Assembly (NCBI GenBank): GCA_903842505.1
Contig: CAIMMI010000087.1
Coordinates: 1 to 53,194, forward strand
Direction of reading: 5' to 3'
DNA: 53,194 nucleotides
From: an uncultured Verrucomicrobiota bacterium
GTDB taxonomy: Bacteria; Verrucomicrobiota; Verrucomicrobiia; Limisphaerales; UBA9464
Below, one piece after another: positions 26,304-35,351 of this stretch; positions within the stretch are counted from its first letter, which is position 1, and each line of letters starts with the position of its first letter. Made by a program: the position numbers and the translations under genes. Under the pieces are notes generated by a model, which was given only the letters and a program-made list of their open reading frames with translations, was not told the DNA's origin and did not search any database.

Positions 26304-27047
26304 TTATTTCTTCTTTGCTGCGGCCGCGGCCTTCTTCTCGTCCTTCTTGCCGGAGGCAAGTTCCTTGGCCTTCTTGCGGGCCTCGTGGATGGCCTTGTGC
26401 CGGCGCGAATCGATGGAAATCTTCTTCGCCTCGCGGACGATGCAGTAATCTCCCTCGCTGCCAGGGAAATTACCACGCACCAGGAGAACATTGTCCTCCG
26501 GACGCACCTGGATGATTTCGAGGTTCTGGGAGGTCCGTTGAACGGCACCCATGTGACCCGGCATCTTTAGTCCGCGGCGAACGGTACCGGGGAACAGACG
26601 CTGACCGATGGCGCCCGACCGGCGATGCCAACCCTTGGCACCGTGAGTCATGTCACCACCGCGGAACGCCCAGCGTCCCACGACACCTTCGAAGCCTCGA
26701 CCCTTGGTGACGCCGATGCAATCGACGAACTGGCCGATGGCGAACAGGTCGGCACCGAGGACGTCTCCCGGATTCACTTCCTTGGAGAAGTCCCGGAATT
26801 CCTTGATGCGCTTCACTGCTGCGCCCTTGTGCTTCTTGATGTGACCGTTGACCGCCTTGCTCAGGCGATGCTCCTTCTGGTCGTCGAAGCCCAACTGCAC
26901 GGCGTCGTAGCCGTCGCGGTCGGTCTTCTTCTTCACCTGAAGAACGCGGTTGGGTCCGACGAGGACCACAGTCACCGGCGTCAACACGCCATTCGCGTCA
27001 TAAACGCGGGTATGGCCCAATTTCTTGCCCAAAAGTCCGAGTGGCAT
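26304..27047 (-). CDS. rplC: 50S ribosomal protein L3
   Basis: 247 residues from ATG 27047, starting MPLGLLGKKLGHTRVYD and containing KGRGFEGVVGRW and the MTHGAKGWHR-RSGAIGQ loop that reaches the peptidyl transferase centre. The C-terminus has an Ala/Lys-rich tail (EKKAAAAAKKK) beyond the usual L3 end. A strong GGAGG motif lies 5-6 bases before the ATG; an upstream in-frame extension to 27116 is rejected for that reason. Confidence 0.98.
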   Translation of the reverse strand: MPLGLLGKKLGHTRVYDANGVLTPVTVVLVGPNRVLQVKKKTDRDGYDAVQLGFDDQKEHRLSKAVNGHIKKHKGAAVKRIKEFRDFSKEVNPGDVLGADLFAIGQFVDCIGVTKGRGFEGVVGRWAFRGGDMTHGAKGWHRRSGAIGQRLFPGTVRRGLKMPGHMGAVQRTSQNLEIIQVRPEDNVLLVRGNFPGSEGDYCIVREAKKISIDSRRHKAIHEARKKAKELASGKKDEKKAAAAAKKK

Positions 27048-27057
27048 GTCTCCTCCG

Positions 27058-27366
27058 TTAGATCTTGATGGTGATGTCGACGCCCGCGGGGAGGTTGAGC
27101 TTCTTGAGCTCGTCAACCGTCTTGGCCGTCGGATCGAGGATGTCGATCAACCGCTTGTGAGTCCTCTGCTCAAACGTCTCCTGCGACTTCTTGTCCGCAT
27201 GAGGTGAGCGAAGAACGGTGATCCGCTCCACCGTAGTGGGAAGCGGGATGGGACCAGCCACACGAGCCCCGGAGCGCTTGACCGTGTCGACGATTTCACT
27301 CGCCGATGCGTCAATCACCCGATGGTCGTAGGCCTTGAGACGGATACGGATGCGTTGTCCAGCCAT
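27058..27366 (-). CDS. rpsJ: 30S ribosomal protein S10
   Basis: 102 residues beginning [19 protein letters not shown] and including [19 protein letters not shown], which are invariant S10 segments. S10 sits in the 30S head and also partners NusB in antitermination. No Shine-Dalgarno is visible; the 12 bases ending with the start codon are identical to those of rpsG. tuf, which normally lies between fusA and rpsJ, is missing. Confidence 0.98.
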   Translation of the reverse strand: MAGQRIRIRLKAYDHRVIDASASEIVDTVKRSGARVAGPIPLPTTVERITVLRSPHADKKSQETFEQRTHKRLIDILDPTAKTVDELKKLNLPAGVDITIKI

Positions 27367-27398
27367 ACAAAGAACAGGTTAAGTGATGTTACGAAAGA

Positions 27399-29585
27399 TC
27401 AGCTACGGGCCGCCGGCTTTTTCTTGGCGGCATCGAGCACGGTGGTCAGCACGCTGTTGGGCACCTGCTGGAAGTTGTTCGGCTCCATCGAATACGATGC
27501 GCGACCCTTGGACAGGGAGCGGATCGCCGTCGCGTATCCGAACATTTCCGCGAGGGGCACCTGAGCGGTCACGATCGTTTGACCCGCCTTGGCGTCGACG
27601 CCCTGGATCAGACCGCGGCGGCGGTTGATGTCACCGAGAAGATCGCCCTGATACTCATCCGGCGTGGTGACCTCGACCTTCATGATCGGCTCCAGAAGGA
27701 TCGGGCCTGCATCATTGAAGGCGTCCTTCAGCGCGAAGATGCCCGCCATCTTGAACGCCAACTCGTTCGAGTCGACTTCATGGAACGAGCCGTCGGTGAT
27801 GCTCACCTTGATGTCGATGACCTGGAAGCCAGCATAGACACCGGACTTGATCGCCTCGCGGATACCGTCTTCGACCGCGGGAACGTATTCCCGGGGGATC
27901 GTTCCACCCACGATCTCGTTCAGCACCTCGACGCCCTTGCCCTTTTCATTGGGCTCAACCTTGACGCAGGCGTGACCGTACTGACCGCGACCACCGGACT
28001 GACGGATGAACTTGCCTTCACCGTCCGCCGCCTTGGTGATCGTTTCACGGTAGGCGATTTGCGGAGCGCCGGCGTCGGCCTCAACCTTGAACTCGCGCTT
28101 GAGGCGGTCCCGGATGATTTCGAGGTGGAGCTCACCCATGCCCGCGATGATCAACTGCCCCGTCTCCTCGTTGGTGAAAACACGGAACGTCGGATCTTCT
28201 TCCGCCAAGCGCTGCAGACCTTCCGACATCTTGTCGCGGTCCGCCTTCGTCTTGGGCTCGATGGCCATGGAGATGACCGGCTCGGGGAAGGTAGGAGGCT
28301 CAAGCGTGATATCGAAGCTCTCGTCGCAGAGGGTATCACCCGTCGTGATGTTGCGGAGACCCACGAGGGCGGCGATATCGCCAGAATACACAGACTCCAC
28401 ATCCTTCCGCTCGCTGCCCTGAATGACCATGAGGCGGCTGACGCGCTCACGCTTCCGGGTGCGGGGATTGTAGATCGTGTCGCCCTTCTTCAGCTGACCG
28501 GAGTAGACGCGGAAGAAAACCAGCTTGCCCGCGTAAGGGTCGGTCCACAGCTTGAACGCCAGCGAGCAGAACTTGCCGGAATCGTTCGGCTGGACCTCGA
28601 CCTTTTCGTCGGTCACCGGGTTCATGCCGACCGCCGGAGGAATGTCGATAGGAGCCGGCAGGTAGTCGATGACGGCATCGACGAGGACCTGGACACCCTT
28701 CTTCTTGAACGCAGACCCGCAGAGGACGGGGATGAGTTCGATCTTGCAGGTCAACCGGCGGATGGCCGCCTTGAGTTCGACCGCGGTGATGGGGCGATCC
28801 TCAAGCACCGCCTCAGCGATGGAGTCGTCCTTGTTGGAGACTGCATCGATGAGCTCGGCCAAGGCCGCCTGAGCGCGCTCGACGTGCTCAGCAGGAACAT
28901 CCTTGATCTCGTAACGCAGACCCTCGTTCTGGATGTCACCGGGACCCCAGAGGATCGCCTTCTGGTTGACGACGTCGATGACGCCTTCAAACCGATCTTC
29001 GGCCCCCACGGGGATCATGATCGGGAACGCATACGCATTGAGCTTCTTGCGCATGTCGTTGAGGGCGTTCTCGAAGTTGGCACCCGTACGGTCCATCTTG
29101 TTGACGAACGCGATACGCGGGACGTGGTACTTGGTCGCCTGGCGCCAGACCGTCTCCGATTGCGGCTGCACACCGGCCACACCGCAGAACACGGCGACCG
29201 CACCGTCCAGAACACGCATCGAACGTTCCACCTCGGCCGTGAAGTCCACGTGACCCGGGGTGTCGATGATGTTGATCCGGTGAGGGATTGCCTCGCAGGC
29301 CTTGTAGAGACCTTCTTCCTTCTTCTGGGTCCAGAAGCAGGTCACAGCGGCAGAAGTGATCGTGATGCCGCGCTCCTTCTCCTGCTCCATCCAGTCCGTG
29401 ACGGTGTTGCCGTCATCGACGTCACCGATCTTATGAATGAGCCCGGTGTAGAACAGGATTCGCTCGGTGGTCGTCGTCTTGCCGGCGTCGATGTGTGCCG
29501 CAATACCGATATTGCGGGTCCGCTCGAGCGGGTACTGGCGGTTCGGCGAATTCAGAGCCGTATTGATGGCATTGGCGTCACTCAT
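27399..29585 (-). CDS. fusA: Translation elongation factor G
   Basis: 728 residues from ATG 29585. GTPase motifs are complete: [15 protein letters not shown] (P-loop), [15 protein letters not shown] and the RGITI switch region. Domains II-V follow, ending with [19 protein letters not shown] typical of EF-G. It drives ribosomal translocation by GTP hydrolysis. No Shine-Dalgarno is obvious, and a terminator-like hairpin lies 30 bases upstream, so its expression depends on read-through or its own promoter. An in-frame extension to 29714 runs through that hairpin and is not used. Confidence 0.98.
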   Translation of the reverse strand: MSDANAINTALNSPNRQYPLERTRNIGIAAHIDAGKTTTTERILFYTGLIHKIGDVDDGNTVTDWMEQEKERGITITSAAVTCFWTQKKEEGLYKACEAIPHRINIIDTPGHVDFTAEVERSMRVLDGAVAVFCGVAGVQPQSETVWRQATKYHVPRIAFVNKMDRTGANFENALNDMRKKLNAYAFPIMIPVGAEDRFEGVIDVVNQKAILWGPGDIQNEGLRYEIKDVPAEHVERAQAALAELIDAVSNKDDSIAEAVLEDRPITAVELKAAIRRLTCKIELIPVLCGSAFKKKGVQVLVDAVIDYLPAPIDIPPAVGMNPVTDEKVEVQPNDSGKFCSLAFKLWTDPYAGKLVFFRVYSGQLKKGDTIYNPRTRKRERVSRLMVIQGSERKDVESVYSGDIAALVGLRNITTGDTLCDESFDITLEPPTFPEPVISMAIEPKTKADRDKMSEGLQRLAEEDPTFRVFTNEETGQLIIAGMGELHLEIIRDRLKREFKVEADAGAPQIAYRETITKAADGEGKFIRQSGGRGQYGHACVKVEPNEKGKGVEVLNEIVGGTIPREYVPAVEDGIREAIKSGVYAGFQVIDIKVSITDGSFHEVDSNELAFKMAGIFALKDAFNDAGPILLEPIMKVEVTTPDEYQGDLLGDINRRRGLIQGVDAKAGQTIVTAQVPLAEMFGYATAIRSLSKGRASYSMEPNNFQQVPNSVLTTVLDAAKKKPAARS

Positions 29586-29614
29586 GGCGTGGAGAGAAGA
29601 AGGTTTGGAAGATG

Positions 29615-29642
29615 AAAAACGCCCCGATCCCAGATCGGGGCG
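29615..29642 (-). terminator. Strong hairpin with T-run between rpsG and fusA
   Basis: Minus strand: CGCCCCGATC pairs perfectly with GATCGGGGCG (10 bp) around a three-base loop and is followed by TTTTT. It begins 17 bases after the rpsG stop and ends 30 bases before fusA. The form is that of an intrinsic terminator, inside an operon that is normally continuous. Confidence 0.8.
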
Positions 29643-29658
29643 CGTCAGGAGTCCTCGA

Positions 29659-30132
29659 TTACCAGCGGAAGTGGGCGAACGCCTTGTTGGCCTGAGCCAT
29701 CTTGTGCACGTCATCCCGCTTGCGGATGGCGTTGCCCTGACCCAGATAAGCCTCCATCACTTCGGCTGCGAGAGCCTCGGTCATGGGGATACCCTTGCGG
29801 GCATCGGCGAAGGTCACGATCCAGCGCATGGCCAGGGAGTTCTGGCGATCCACGGGAACTTCCATCGGAACCTGGTAGGTGGCGCCGCCGACGCGACGGG
29901 CCTTGGTCTCGATGCGGGGCTTGGCGTTGTCGATGGCGCGCTGGAGCACCTCGAGCGGGCTGGCGCCCGGATTCTTCTCGGCGATGACCTCGAGGGCACC
30001 GTAGACGATGCGCTGGGCGAGGTTCTTCTTGCCGCCGTCCATGACGGTGTTCACGAGGCGGGCAACAAGAGCGCTGTTATACTTGGCGTCCGAAACAACG
30101 GGACGCCGATCGGCACGACGACGACGGGACAT
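29659..30132 (-). CDS. rpsG: 30S ribosomal protein S7
   Basis: 157 residues; [33 protein letters not shown] and [17 protein letters not shown] are S7 hallmarks. S7 nucleates assembly of the 30S head and autoregulates the str operon in enterobacteria. The first codons are RRRRADRRP rather than the common PRRRRVPKR but the protein is full length. Confidence 0.98.
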   Translation of the reverse strand: MSRRRRADRRPVVSDAKYNSALVARLVNTVMDGGKKNLAQRIVYGALEVIAEKNPGASPLEVLQRAIDNAKPRIETKARRVGGATYQVPMEVPVDRQNSLAMRWIVTFADARKGIPMTEALAAEVMEAYLGQGNAIRKRDDVHKMAQANKAFAHFRW

Positions 30133-30233
30133 ACAAAGAACGAGTAGGACTTTCCAGGGTTTGGAACCGGTGACCGGGCCATCTCGGTCCGGGGCGGTTC
30201 GTCAGTTTGAAAGGATGGAAGCTCGAGAGACTC

Positions 30234-30635
30234 TTACTTCTTCTTGGCAGCGGTGGCGGCACCCGGCTTCGGGCGCTTGACACCGTACTTGGAGCGGCTG
30301 ACCCGGCGCTTTTCAACGCCAGCGGCGTCCAGAGTACCACGAACAATGTGGTAGCGGACACCAGGAAGATCCTTCACACGACCACCACGGACCAGAACGA
30401 TCGAGTGTTCCTGAAGGTTGTGACCTTCGTCCGGGATGTAGGCGATGATCTCATTGCCATTGGTCAAACGCACCTTGGCCACCTTCCGCATGGCGGAGTT
30501 CGGCTTTTTGGGGGTGCGGGTCATCACCTGGAGACAAACGCCGCGGCGAAACGGGTTGCCATCCAAGGCAGGAGCCTTGCTCTTGTAGACCAACTTATTT
30601 CGGCCCTTCCGGACCAGCTGATTAATCGTGGGCAT
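30234..30635 (-). CDS. rpsL: 30S ribosomal protein S12
   Basis: 133 residues from ATG 30635 ([12 protein letters not shown]). The streptomycin-related [17 protein letters not shown] loop and the [15 protein letters not shown] segment with the conserved methylthiolated Asp are intact and of sensitive type. The C-terminus carries an Ala/Lys-rich tail. The gene opens the str cluster; a candidate promoter ends 16 bases upstream of the start. Confidence 0.98.
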   Translation of the reverse strand: MPTINQLVRKGRNKLVYKSKAPALDGNPFRRGVCLQVMTRTPKKPNSAMRKVAKVRLTNGNEIIAYIPDEGHNLQEHSIVLVRGGRVKDLPGVRYHIVRGTLDAAGVEKRRVSRSKYGVKRPKPGAATAAKKK

Positions 30636-30651
30636 CGCAGCCTGAAATCGA

Positions 30652-30680
30652 ATTGTACCGTCCCAATGTTGTCCGTCCAA
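30652..30680 (-). promoter_or_regulatory. Candidate sigma-70 type promoter of rpsL
   Basis: Minus strand: TTGGAC (30680-30675), 17-base spacer, TACAAT (30657-30652). The -10 box matches 5 of 6 consensus bases, the -35 box is weak. The predicted transcript would start about ten bases before the rpsL ATG. Confidence 0.4.
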
Positions 30681-30916
30681 GGACGGCGAAACGGAGCGCA
30701 GAAAGTACCAACGTCCTCCCCCGCTGCAATAGGTTTTTCCGAAATTTTCTGTTTAGTGCCCCTCTTCGCCGTGCGGAGCCGTCGCCCCTGGAACCCGTCG
30801 AACCAATGCGTCGGAACCCTCAGCGCCCGAATTCCATCAAGAAAAGGCATGGATTCGAGTCGGGAGGGCCCAACTTCCACCTTGCACTTGCACGTCGTCC
30901 GGTGCGAAAGCCGGGA

Positions 30917-31816
30917 ATGCCCCTGCCCCGATCGATCCGCGCCTTCCGGTTGCGCCCCGGCAGTCCGGTGGCGCTTCGGCTCCAACATTGGCTTGGGCAC
31001 CTCTCCGCCTATAGCGCCTCGCTGGATCCGATCCGCGACCCGGTGGAGGGGATTCATCAACTCAGACTCGTGGCCAAGTCGCTTCGAGCCGTCATCCGGC
31101 TTGCGGATGGGGGGCGCCCAGCCAAAGACCTGATCCTTCGCGATCGAGCCATCGGTCGGTTGGCGGCTCGGGTAGGCGTTTCCCGGGACTCACAGGTGCA
31201 TTCGGAACTGCTCCTGAAGCTGGCCCGGAAGGAAGGCGCCCCAGTCCTGGCGGCCGTCGGACTCCTGATCCGACGCCACGCGGTCCGCAATTCCTCGTCG
31301 GGGGCGGCCAGCAAGGTGATCGGAGGCCTCACGGGCGAAGCGGACGCGCTGCAACGACTGCTGCCCGCCCGGGTCGATCCAGGCAGCATCGGCAAGGCAG
31401 TCTGGCGTTCCTACCGCAAGACGCTGGGGTGGCGCGAACGGGCGGTTGAGGAATCGGTTCCAACGGATTTTCACGCTTGGCGGCGATGGCAGAAACGATT
31501 GGAGGCCCAACTCAGGCTGGTTGGCGTCGATGACGCCAACGATCCGGGCAGGCTTTGGTCGGACCTTCACGAGCTGCAGGAGGATCTTGGAACGCTCCAC
31601 GATGTGGACGAACTGGCGGACCGACTCGGCGCCGAAGCCCAGTGGAAGGGCATCCACCCACGGATCCGACGGCGGTTGCTCAAGCTTCTCGATCAACGCC
31701 AGCGCGAACTGCGGCGGCGTCTCGTGAGGGGCTCGAGGAAGGTTCTGGGAACCCGGCTTCGACGATGTTGCCGGGCCACGGCGAAGGCCTGGGAGAAGGC
31801 TGCCCAAACGCCTTGA
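30917..31816 (+). CDS. CHAD domain protein
   Basis: 299 residues from ATG 30917. The sequence is helical and rich in Arg/His, with the CHAD features DPVEGIHQLRLVAKSLRAVIRL (first histidine-containing helix), a VSRDSQVHSELL block and DFHAWRRWQKRLEAQLRLV plus LGTLHDVDELADRL (second half). CHAD domains bind polyphosphate granules through their basic histidine-rich surface. Known members often sit next to exopolyphosphatase or CYTH domains; neither is here. An open frame extends back to 30653 but overlaps the rpsL leader; MPLPRSIRAFRL is preferred. It is divergent from rpsL and nearly touches the convergent isomerase gene. Confidence 0.8.
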   Translation: MPLPRSIRAFRLRPGSPVALRLQHWLGHLSAYSASLDPIRDPVEGIHQLRLVAKSLRAVIRLADGGRPAKDLILRDRAIGRLAARVGVSRDSQVHSELLLKLARKEGAPVLAAVGLLIRRHAVRNSSSGAASKVIGGLTGEADALQRLLPARVDPGSIGKAVWRSYRKTLGWRERAVEESVPTDFHAWRRWQKRLEAQLRLVGVDDANDPGRLWSDLHELQEDLGTLHDVDELADRLGAEAQWKGIHPRIRRRLLKLLDQRQRELRRRLVRGSRKVLGTRLRRCCRATAKAWEKAAQTP

Positions 31817-31833
31817 GCATCCCCCGGGCGGCG

Positions 31834-32649
31834 CTACTTGCCGAAGACGCTCCGGAGATACTCGCGACTCCGGGTCGCGATGGCTTCCGGCCCTTCCTCG
31901 AATCGGAACACCTCGACCGAGACCGTCCCGTCGTACCCAACATCGCCGAGGGCCGAGACAATCGGCCGGAAGTCCACGTCCCCGAAGCCGGGCCCCTTGA
32001 GGTTGCTGTCGTTGGCGTGGAAGTAGCCGAAGCGCCCCTTCGAGGCTCGGATCACGTCGGGCACGGAGGTGGGTTCAGAAGACATCGCCTTGACGTCGAG
32101 AATGATGCTCATCGCTGGCGACGCGAACAGGTCCGCGAACCGACGGGCCTCGGACGCGGTGTTGATGAAGTTGGTCTCGGCTGGAGCGAGAGGCTCGAAA
32201 CAGAGGGTGAAGCCTCGTTCCGCCGCACGCCGGACCGCAGGACCGAAGACCTCGGCAGCCCACTCCCAACCTTGGGAAGGAGAGACGCCGGGCAGGAGAT
32301 TCCGTTGCTTGGGCGAACCCACAACCATCGAAGGCGCGCCGATGTCGGATCCGAAGTCGACCAGATCGACGAAATACCGGGCCGTTCGGTTCCGGACGAG
32401 TGGATCCGGACTGGTAACATGGAGGCCTTCCGTCTGGACCAGCACCCAATGGATGGCCGAGATGCTCATCCCGGCTTCCTCTGCCATGGCGCGGATCTCA
32501 GCGCGACGGCTGGCGGGGATGTCCGTCACGGAGCGTGCCAGGGTAAAGGGCGCGATCTCGACCGCGTCATACCCCGCCTTGCGGGCGAAGGCGAACGTGT
32601 CGGGCAGGGTCCAACCCTGGAAGATCTCGTTGCAGATGGCGAACTTCAC
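31834..32649 (-). CDS. Sugar phosphate isomerase/epimerase (AP endonuclease 2 fold)
   Basis: 271 residues from GTG 32649 (KFAICNEIFQGW). The TIM-barrel pattern is clear: GYDAVEIAPF, SAIHWVLV, CFEPLAPAETNF with the metal-ligand Glu, ILDVKAM with Asp, FGYFHANDSN with His, and VSVEVFRFE with the last Glu. The family isomerises or epimerises keto sugars and inositols with a divalent metal. Substrate is unknown. GTG is chosen because all longer frames run through unrelated sequence and the conserved first strand begins right there. It may be co-transcribed with pyrD upstream (70-base gap). Confidence 0.85.
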   Translation of the reverse strand: MKFAICNEIFQGWTLPDTFAFARKAGYDAVEIAPFTLARSVTDIPASRRAEIRAMAEEAGMSISAIHWVLVQTEGLHVTSPDPLVRNRTARYFVDLVDFGSDIGAPSMVVGSPKQRNLLPGVSPSQGWEWAAEVFGPAVRRAAERGFTLCFEPLAPAETNFINTASEARRFADLFASPAMSIILDVKAMSSEPTSVPDVIRASKGRFGYFHANDSNLKGPGFGDVDFRPIVSALGDVGYDGTVSVEVFRFEEGPEAIATRSREYLRSVFGK

Positions 32650-32719
32650 GCAGCGGAGGTTATGCCTTCCGGCGGCGCTGAAAAAGCCCGGATCGGGCGA
32701 CTGCTTCACGCGCCCCGAG

Positions 32720-33832
32720 TTACCGCCCCTGCCCCACCACCTGCTCCCACCGAGCCCCAGCCAGACGTTCCCGAAGGCCGGACACGAGCACCGACGGAAG
32801 CGACGGTCCCTCGTACACCAGCGCCGAGTACACCTGCAGCAGGCTCGCCCCGGCCAGGACCTTTTCCCACGCATCCTCCACCCGGCTGATCCCGCCCACC
32901 CCGATGATCGGAACCCGCCCCGTCGTTTGCCGGTACAGGTGCCGGATGACCTCCGTGCTGCGTTCCCGTACCGGCCGACCGCTGAGCCCTCCGGTCTCGT
33001 TGTAAACGATCCGGGCAACGGGATCGGAAGTCCCCGGGCGCGCGATCGTGGTGTTCGTCGCCACCAACCCATCCAGCGCCCGCGGTCCCACGAGCGAGAC
33101 CACATCATCCAGCGCATCGAAGGAGAGGTCGGGGGCCACCTTCACGAGGATGGGCTTCAACCGCCCCGCTGGACCGGCTTCCCGACGGCGCGCCGCGTTC
33201 ACCTCCTGCAAAGCCGCCAGGATCTCGTCGAGGGCGGACTTGTCCTGCAGTTGGCGCAGGTTCGGTGTGTTCGGCGAACTCACGTTCACCACAAAGAAGT
33301 CCGCCAACCCCCACAACTTCCCGAAAGAGTAGGCATAGTCCGATGCCGCATCCGCCAGCGACGTGACCTTGGACTTCCCGAGGTTGATCCCCACCGGATG
33401 CGCGGGCCATCGACCTGCCGCGTGCCACTTCTCCAATCGCCCCGCCAACGCGTCGGCTCCCGGATTGTTGAACCCCATCCGATTCAGCAACGCCTCCTCG
33501 CCCGGCGCCCGGAACATCCTCGGCTCCGGATTGCCCGGCTGGCCATGACGGGTCACGCCGCCCAGTTCGCTGAACCCGAAACCCATCGCCTCCCACGCCG
33601 GCACCGCCACCGCGCCCTTGTCCATCCCGGCGGCCAACCCCACCGGGTTGGGAAACCGCAGTCCAAACGCCTCGACCGGCAACCCGGGAACGTCGAACCA
33701 ACCGGCCATCGCCCGGCACAGCATCGGACTGGCACTCAGCAACGCCAACCCCTGCAGCGTGCGATTGTGGATGCGCTCCGAATCCTGGAGGAACAACAGC
33801 GGACGAACCCAATTGTGATAGTACCAGCTCAC
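32720..33832 (-). CDS. pyrD: Dihydroorotate dehydrogenase (quinone), class 2
   Basis: 370 residues. The N-terminal helix (WVRPLLFLQDSERIHNRTL) is the membrane-docking extension of class 2 enzymes. FMN-site motifs follow: NPVGLAAGMDKGA, GGVTRHGQPGN, catalytic-serine segment NVSSPNTPNLRQLQ, KVAPDL, VATNTT, GGLSGRPV and IIGVGGI. It oxidises dihydroorotate to orotate in pyrimidine synthesis, passing electrons to quinone. It is monocistronic or leads into the isomerase gene; tRNA-Arg lies just upstream. Confidence 0.96.
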   Translation of the reverse strand: MSWYYHNWVRPLLFLQDSERIHNRTLQGLALLSASPMLCRAMAGWFDVPGLPVEAFGLRFPNPVGLAAGMDKGAVAVPAWEAMGFGFSELGGVTRHGQPGNPEPRMFRAPGEEALLNRMGFNNPGADALAGRLEKWHAAGRWPAHPVGINLGKSKVTSLADAASDYAYSFGKLWGLADFFVVNVSSPNTPNLRQLQDKSALDEILAALQEVNAARRREAGPAGRLKPILVKVAPDLSFDALDDVVSLVGPRALDGLVATNTTIARPGTSDPVARIVYNETGGLSGRPVRERSTEVIRHLYRQTTGRVPIIGVGGISRVEDAWEKVLAGASLLQVYSALVYEGPSLPSVLVSGLRERLAGARWEQVVGQGR

Positions 33833-33905
33833 CGGGCACGGAGGGTCTCGGTTTCGCCCCCCGGCGCAAGCCCGGCGTCAGGGTGAATCGCGGAAAATGA
33901 GGAAG

Positions 33906-33982
33906 TGGTGCGCCCGATTGGATTCGAACCAATGACCGTCCGCTTAGAAGGCGGATGCTCTATCCAACTGAGCTACGGGCGC
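33906..33982 (-). tRNA. tRNA-Arg (UCU)
   Basis: Minus strand: acceptor GCGCCCG pairs with CGGGCGC, anticodon stem TCCGC/GCGGA encloses loop CTTCTAA giving anticodon TCT, T arm TTGG-TTCGAAT-CCAA, encoded CCA at 33906-33908. All arms pair well. Confidence 0.96.
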
Positions 33983-34002
33983 CCCGTCGGCCCGCAGGGT
34001 CG

Positions 34003-34025
34003 AGTTTCAAGTTTGAAGTTTCAAG
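34003..34025. repeat. CAAGTTT core repeat near tRNA-Arg
   Basis: GAGTTTCAAGTTTGAAGTTTC followed by AAG is a dyad-like member of the core repeat family, 20 bases upstream of the tRNA 5' end. Confidence 0.5.
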
Positions 34026-34086
34026 GCCCAAGAACCTTCCGGGTTTGGGCTGGAGGCATCGCAGGAGCGCCATTAGCCTTGCCCGA

Positions 34087-34752
34087 GTGTCCTCCCGTCT
34101 CCGCCCACTCTGGTACTCGCTGGCAGGTCTGGTCCTCGCCTGGATCCTGGCCATGGCCGGGTTTGCCATCGTCCGGCACAACAAGGCGACCCCGGAGAAG
34201 ATCTGGGCGCTTCTCCAATCCACCGATCTCTCCAAGCTCAGCCCGGAGGACCGAAAGCGCGCCCTCGCGCGATTGGCCGATCTGCTTAACCGACTCACGC
34301 CCGAAGACCGTCGGAAGGCGCGGATCTCCGGCGAATGGGGCCGCTGGATGAAGCAGATGACGACCGGCGAAAAGGCCGAACTCATCGAGAAGACCCTGCC
34401 CAGTGGCATCAACCAGATGCTGTCGGCCTTCGAACAGATGCCGGATGCCCAGCGACGAAAGGTGATCGGCGAATCCATCCAGCAGATGCGCCAAGCCCGC
34501 GCGGAGGCGGAGGCTGAAGGAACCGAGGGAAGCCCCGGTCCTGGAGCCGGCGAGGGAGGCGGCGACCCCTTCGCCGACCTGCCGCAGGACACCCGGGAGA
34601 AGATCGTGGCAGGCGGTTTGAAGTCCTTCATGGATCAGGGTTCGGCCGATACCAAGGCCCAACTCCAACCACTGATCGAAGAACTCCAGCGCTCCATGGA
34701 GAACGGCGGTCGCATGGGCCGCAGGCGTCCACTCCGTCCTTCCCAGCCTTGA
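34087..34752 (+). CDS. Membrane-anchored helical protein of unknown function
   Basis: 221 residues from GTG 34087. One N-terminal membrane helix (LWYSLAGLVLAWILAMAGFAIV) is followed by a charged helical region with two LTPEDRR/LSPEDRKRALARLADLL-like units, a glycine-rich linker (GPGAGEGGG) and a last helical part (FADLPQDTREKIVAGG). It resembles nothing nameable. The gene overlaps or touches the pseudopilin gene and is the first of four tightly packed genes, so it may be an accessory factor of that operon. GTG is chosen as the first start directly before the helix. Confidence 0.65.
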   Translation: MSSRLRPLWYSLAGLVLAWILAMAGFAIVRHNKATPEKIWALLQSTDLSKLSPEDRKRALARLADLLNRLTPEDRRKARISGEWGRWMKQMTTGEKAELIEKTLPSGINQMLSAFEQMPDAQRRKVIGESIQQMRQARAEAEAEGTEGSPGPGAGEGGGDPFADLPQDTREKIVAGGLKSFMDQGSADTKAQLQPLIEELQRSMENGGRMGRRRPLRPSQP

Positions 34753-34808
34753 ACGCCCACGCGGAACCCGAGGCCATCGATCGCCCATTTCCCCGACCAG
34801 GCCGGGAA

Positions 34809-35351
34809 ATGGAAAGGGCCTTCACGCTCATCGAACTGCTCGTCGTGATCGCCATCATTGGAATCCTTGCGGGAATTGCCCTCCCCTCCATCGGCAAGGC
34901 TGCCGAGAAGGCCCGGGCCACCGCCTGCCTCTCCAACCTCCGCCAGATTGGGATCTCCCTTCGGCTCTATCTCGACGACCACGGAAACCGCTTCCCCACG
35001 ATGGCGAACCGTTCCTCCGACACCAACCTCGTGGTCACGAATGCAGTCGAGAACGTGCTCGGGCCCACCCTCGGCAGCACCCACGTCCTCCGGTGCCCCT
35101 CTGACCGGCAACGGATCTTCGAACAGACCGGTTCCAGCTACTTCTGGAACTTCCTCCTCAATGGCCAGGCCGCCGACCACCCGCGATTGCTGGGACTGGC
35201 CCTGCGCGCGGACGGAGTCGCGCTGTTCAGTGACAAGGCCGAGTTCCACGCAGCCCGCGGCGCAGGCCGTGGCAAGAACCACCTCTACGCCGATGGGGCG
35301 GTGAAGACGTTCTTCACGCTCGAGACCGAAACCCGCCCCAGCCAGCCATGA
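34809..35351 (+). CDS. Type II secretion/pilin-like protein (prepilin N-terminal methylation motif)
   Basis: 180 residues from ATG 34809. It begins MERAFTLIELLVVIAII: the prepilin peptidase site before Phe, Glu5 and a hydrophobic helix are present, but the residue before the cleavage site is Ala rather than Gly. The rest contains CLSNLRQIGISLRLYLDDHGNRFP and a LRCPSD segment, then YADGAVKTF near the end, the layout of the short pseudopilin-like proteins that Verrucomicrobia and Planctomycetes carry in large numbers. A TTG at 34749 overlapping the previous stop could add 20 residues. The stop overlaps the ABC ATPase start as ATGA, so coupling is likely. Confidence 0.85.
   Translation: MERAFTLIELLVVIAIIGILAGIALPSIGKAAEKARATACLSNLRQIGISLRLYLDDHGNRFPTMANRSSDTNLVVTNAVENVLGPTLGSTHVLRCPSDRQRIFEQTGSSYFWNFLLNGQAADHPRLLGLALRADGVALFSDKAEFHAARGAGRGKNHLYADGAVKTFFTLETETRPSQP

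Noticed and set aside
27579-29615. A 678-codon open frame antisense to fusA
   Set aside because: It mirrors the codon structure of a certain gene in high-GC DNA and shows no protein motif.
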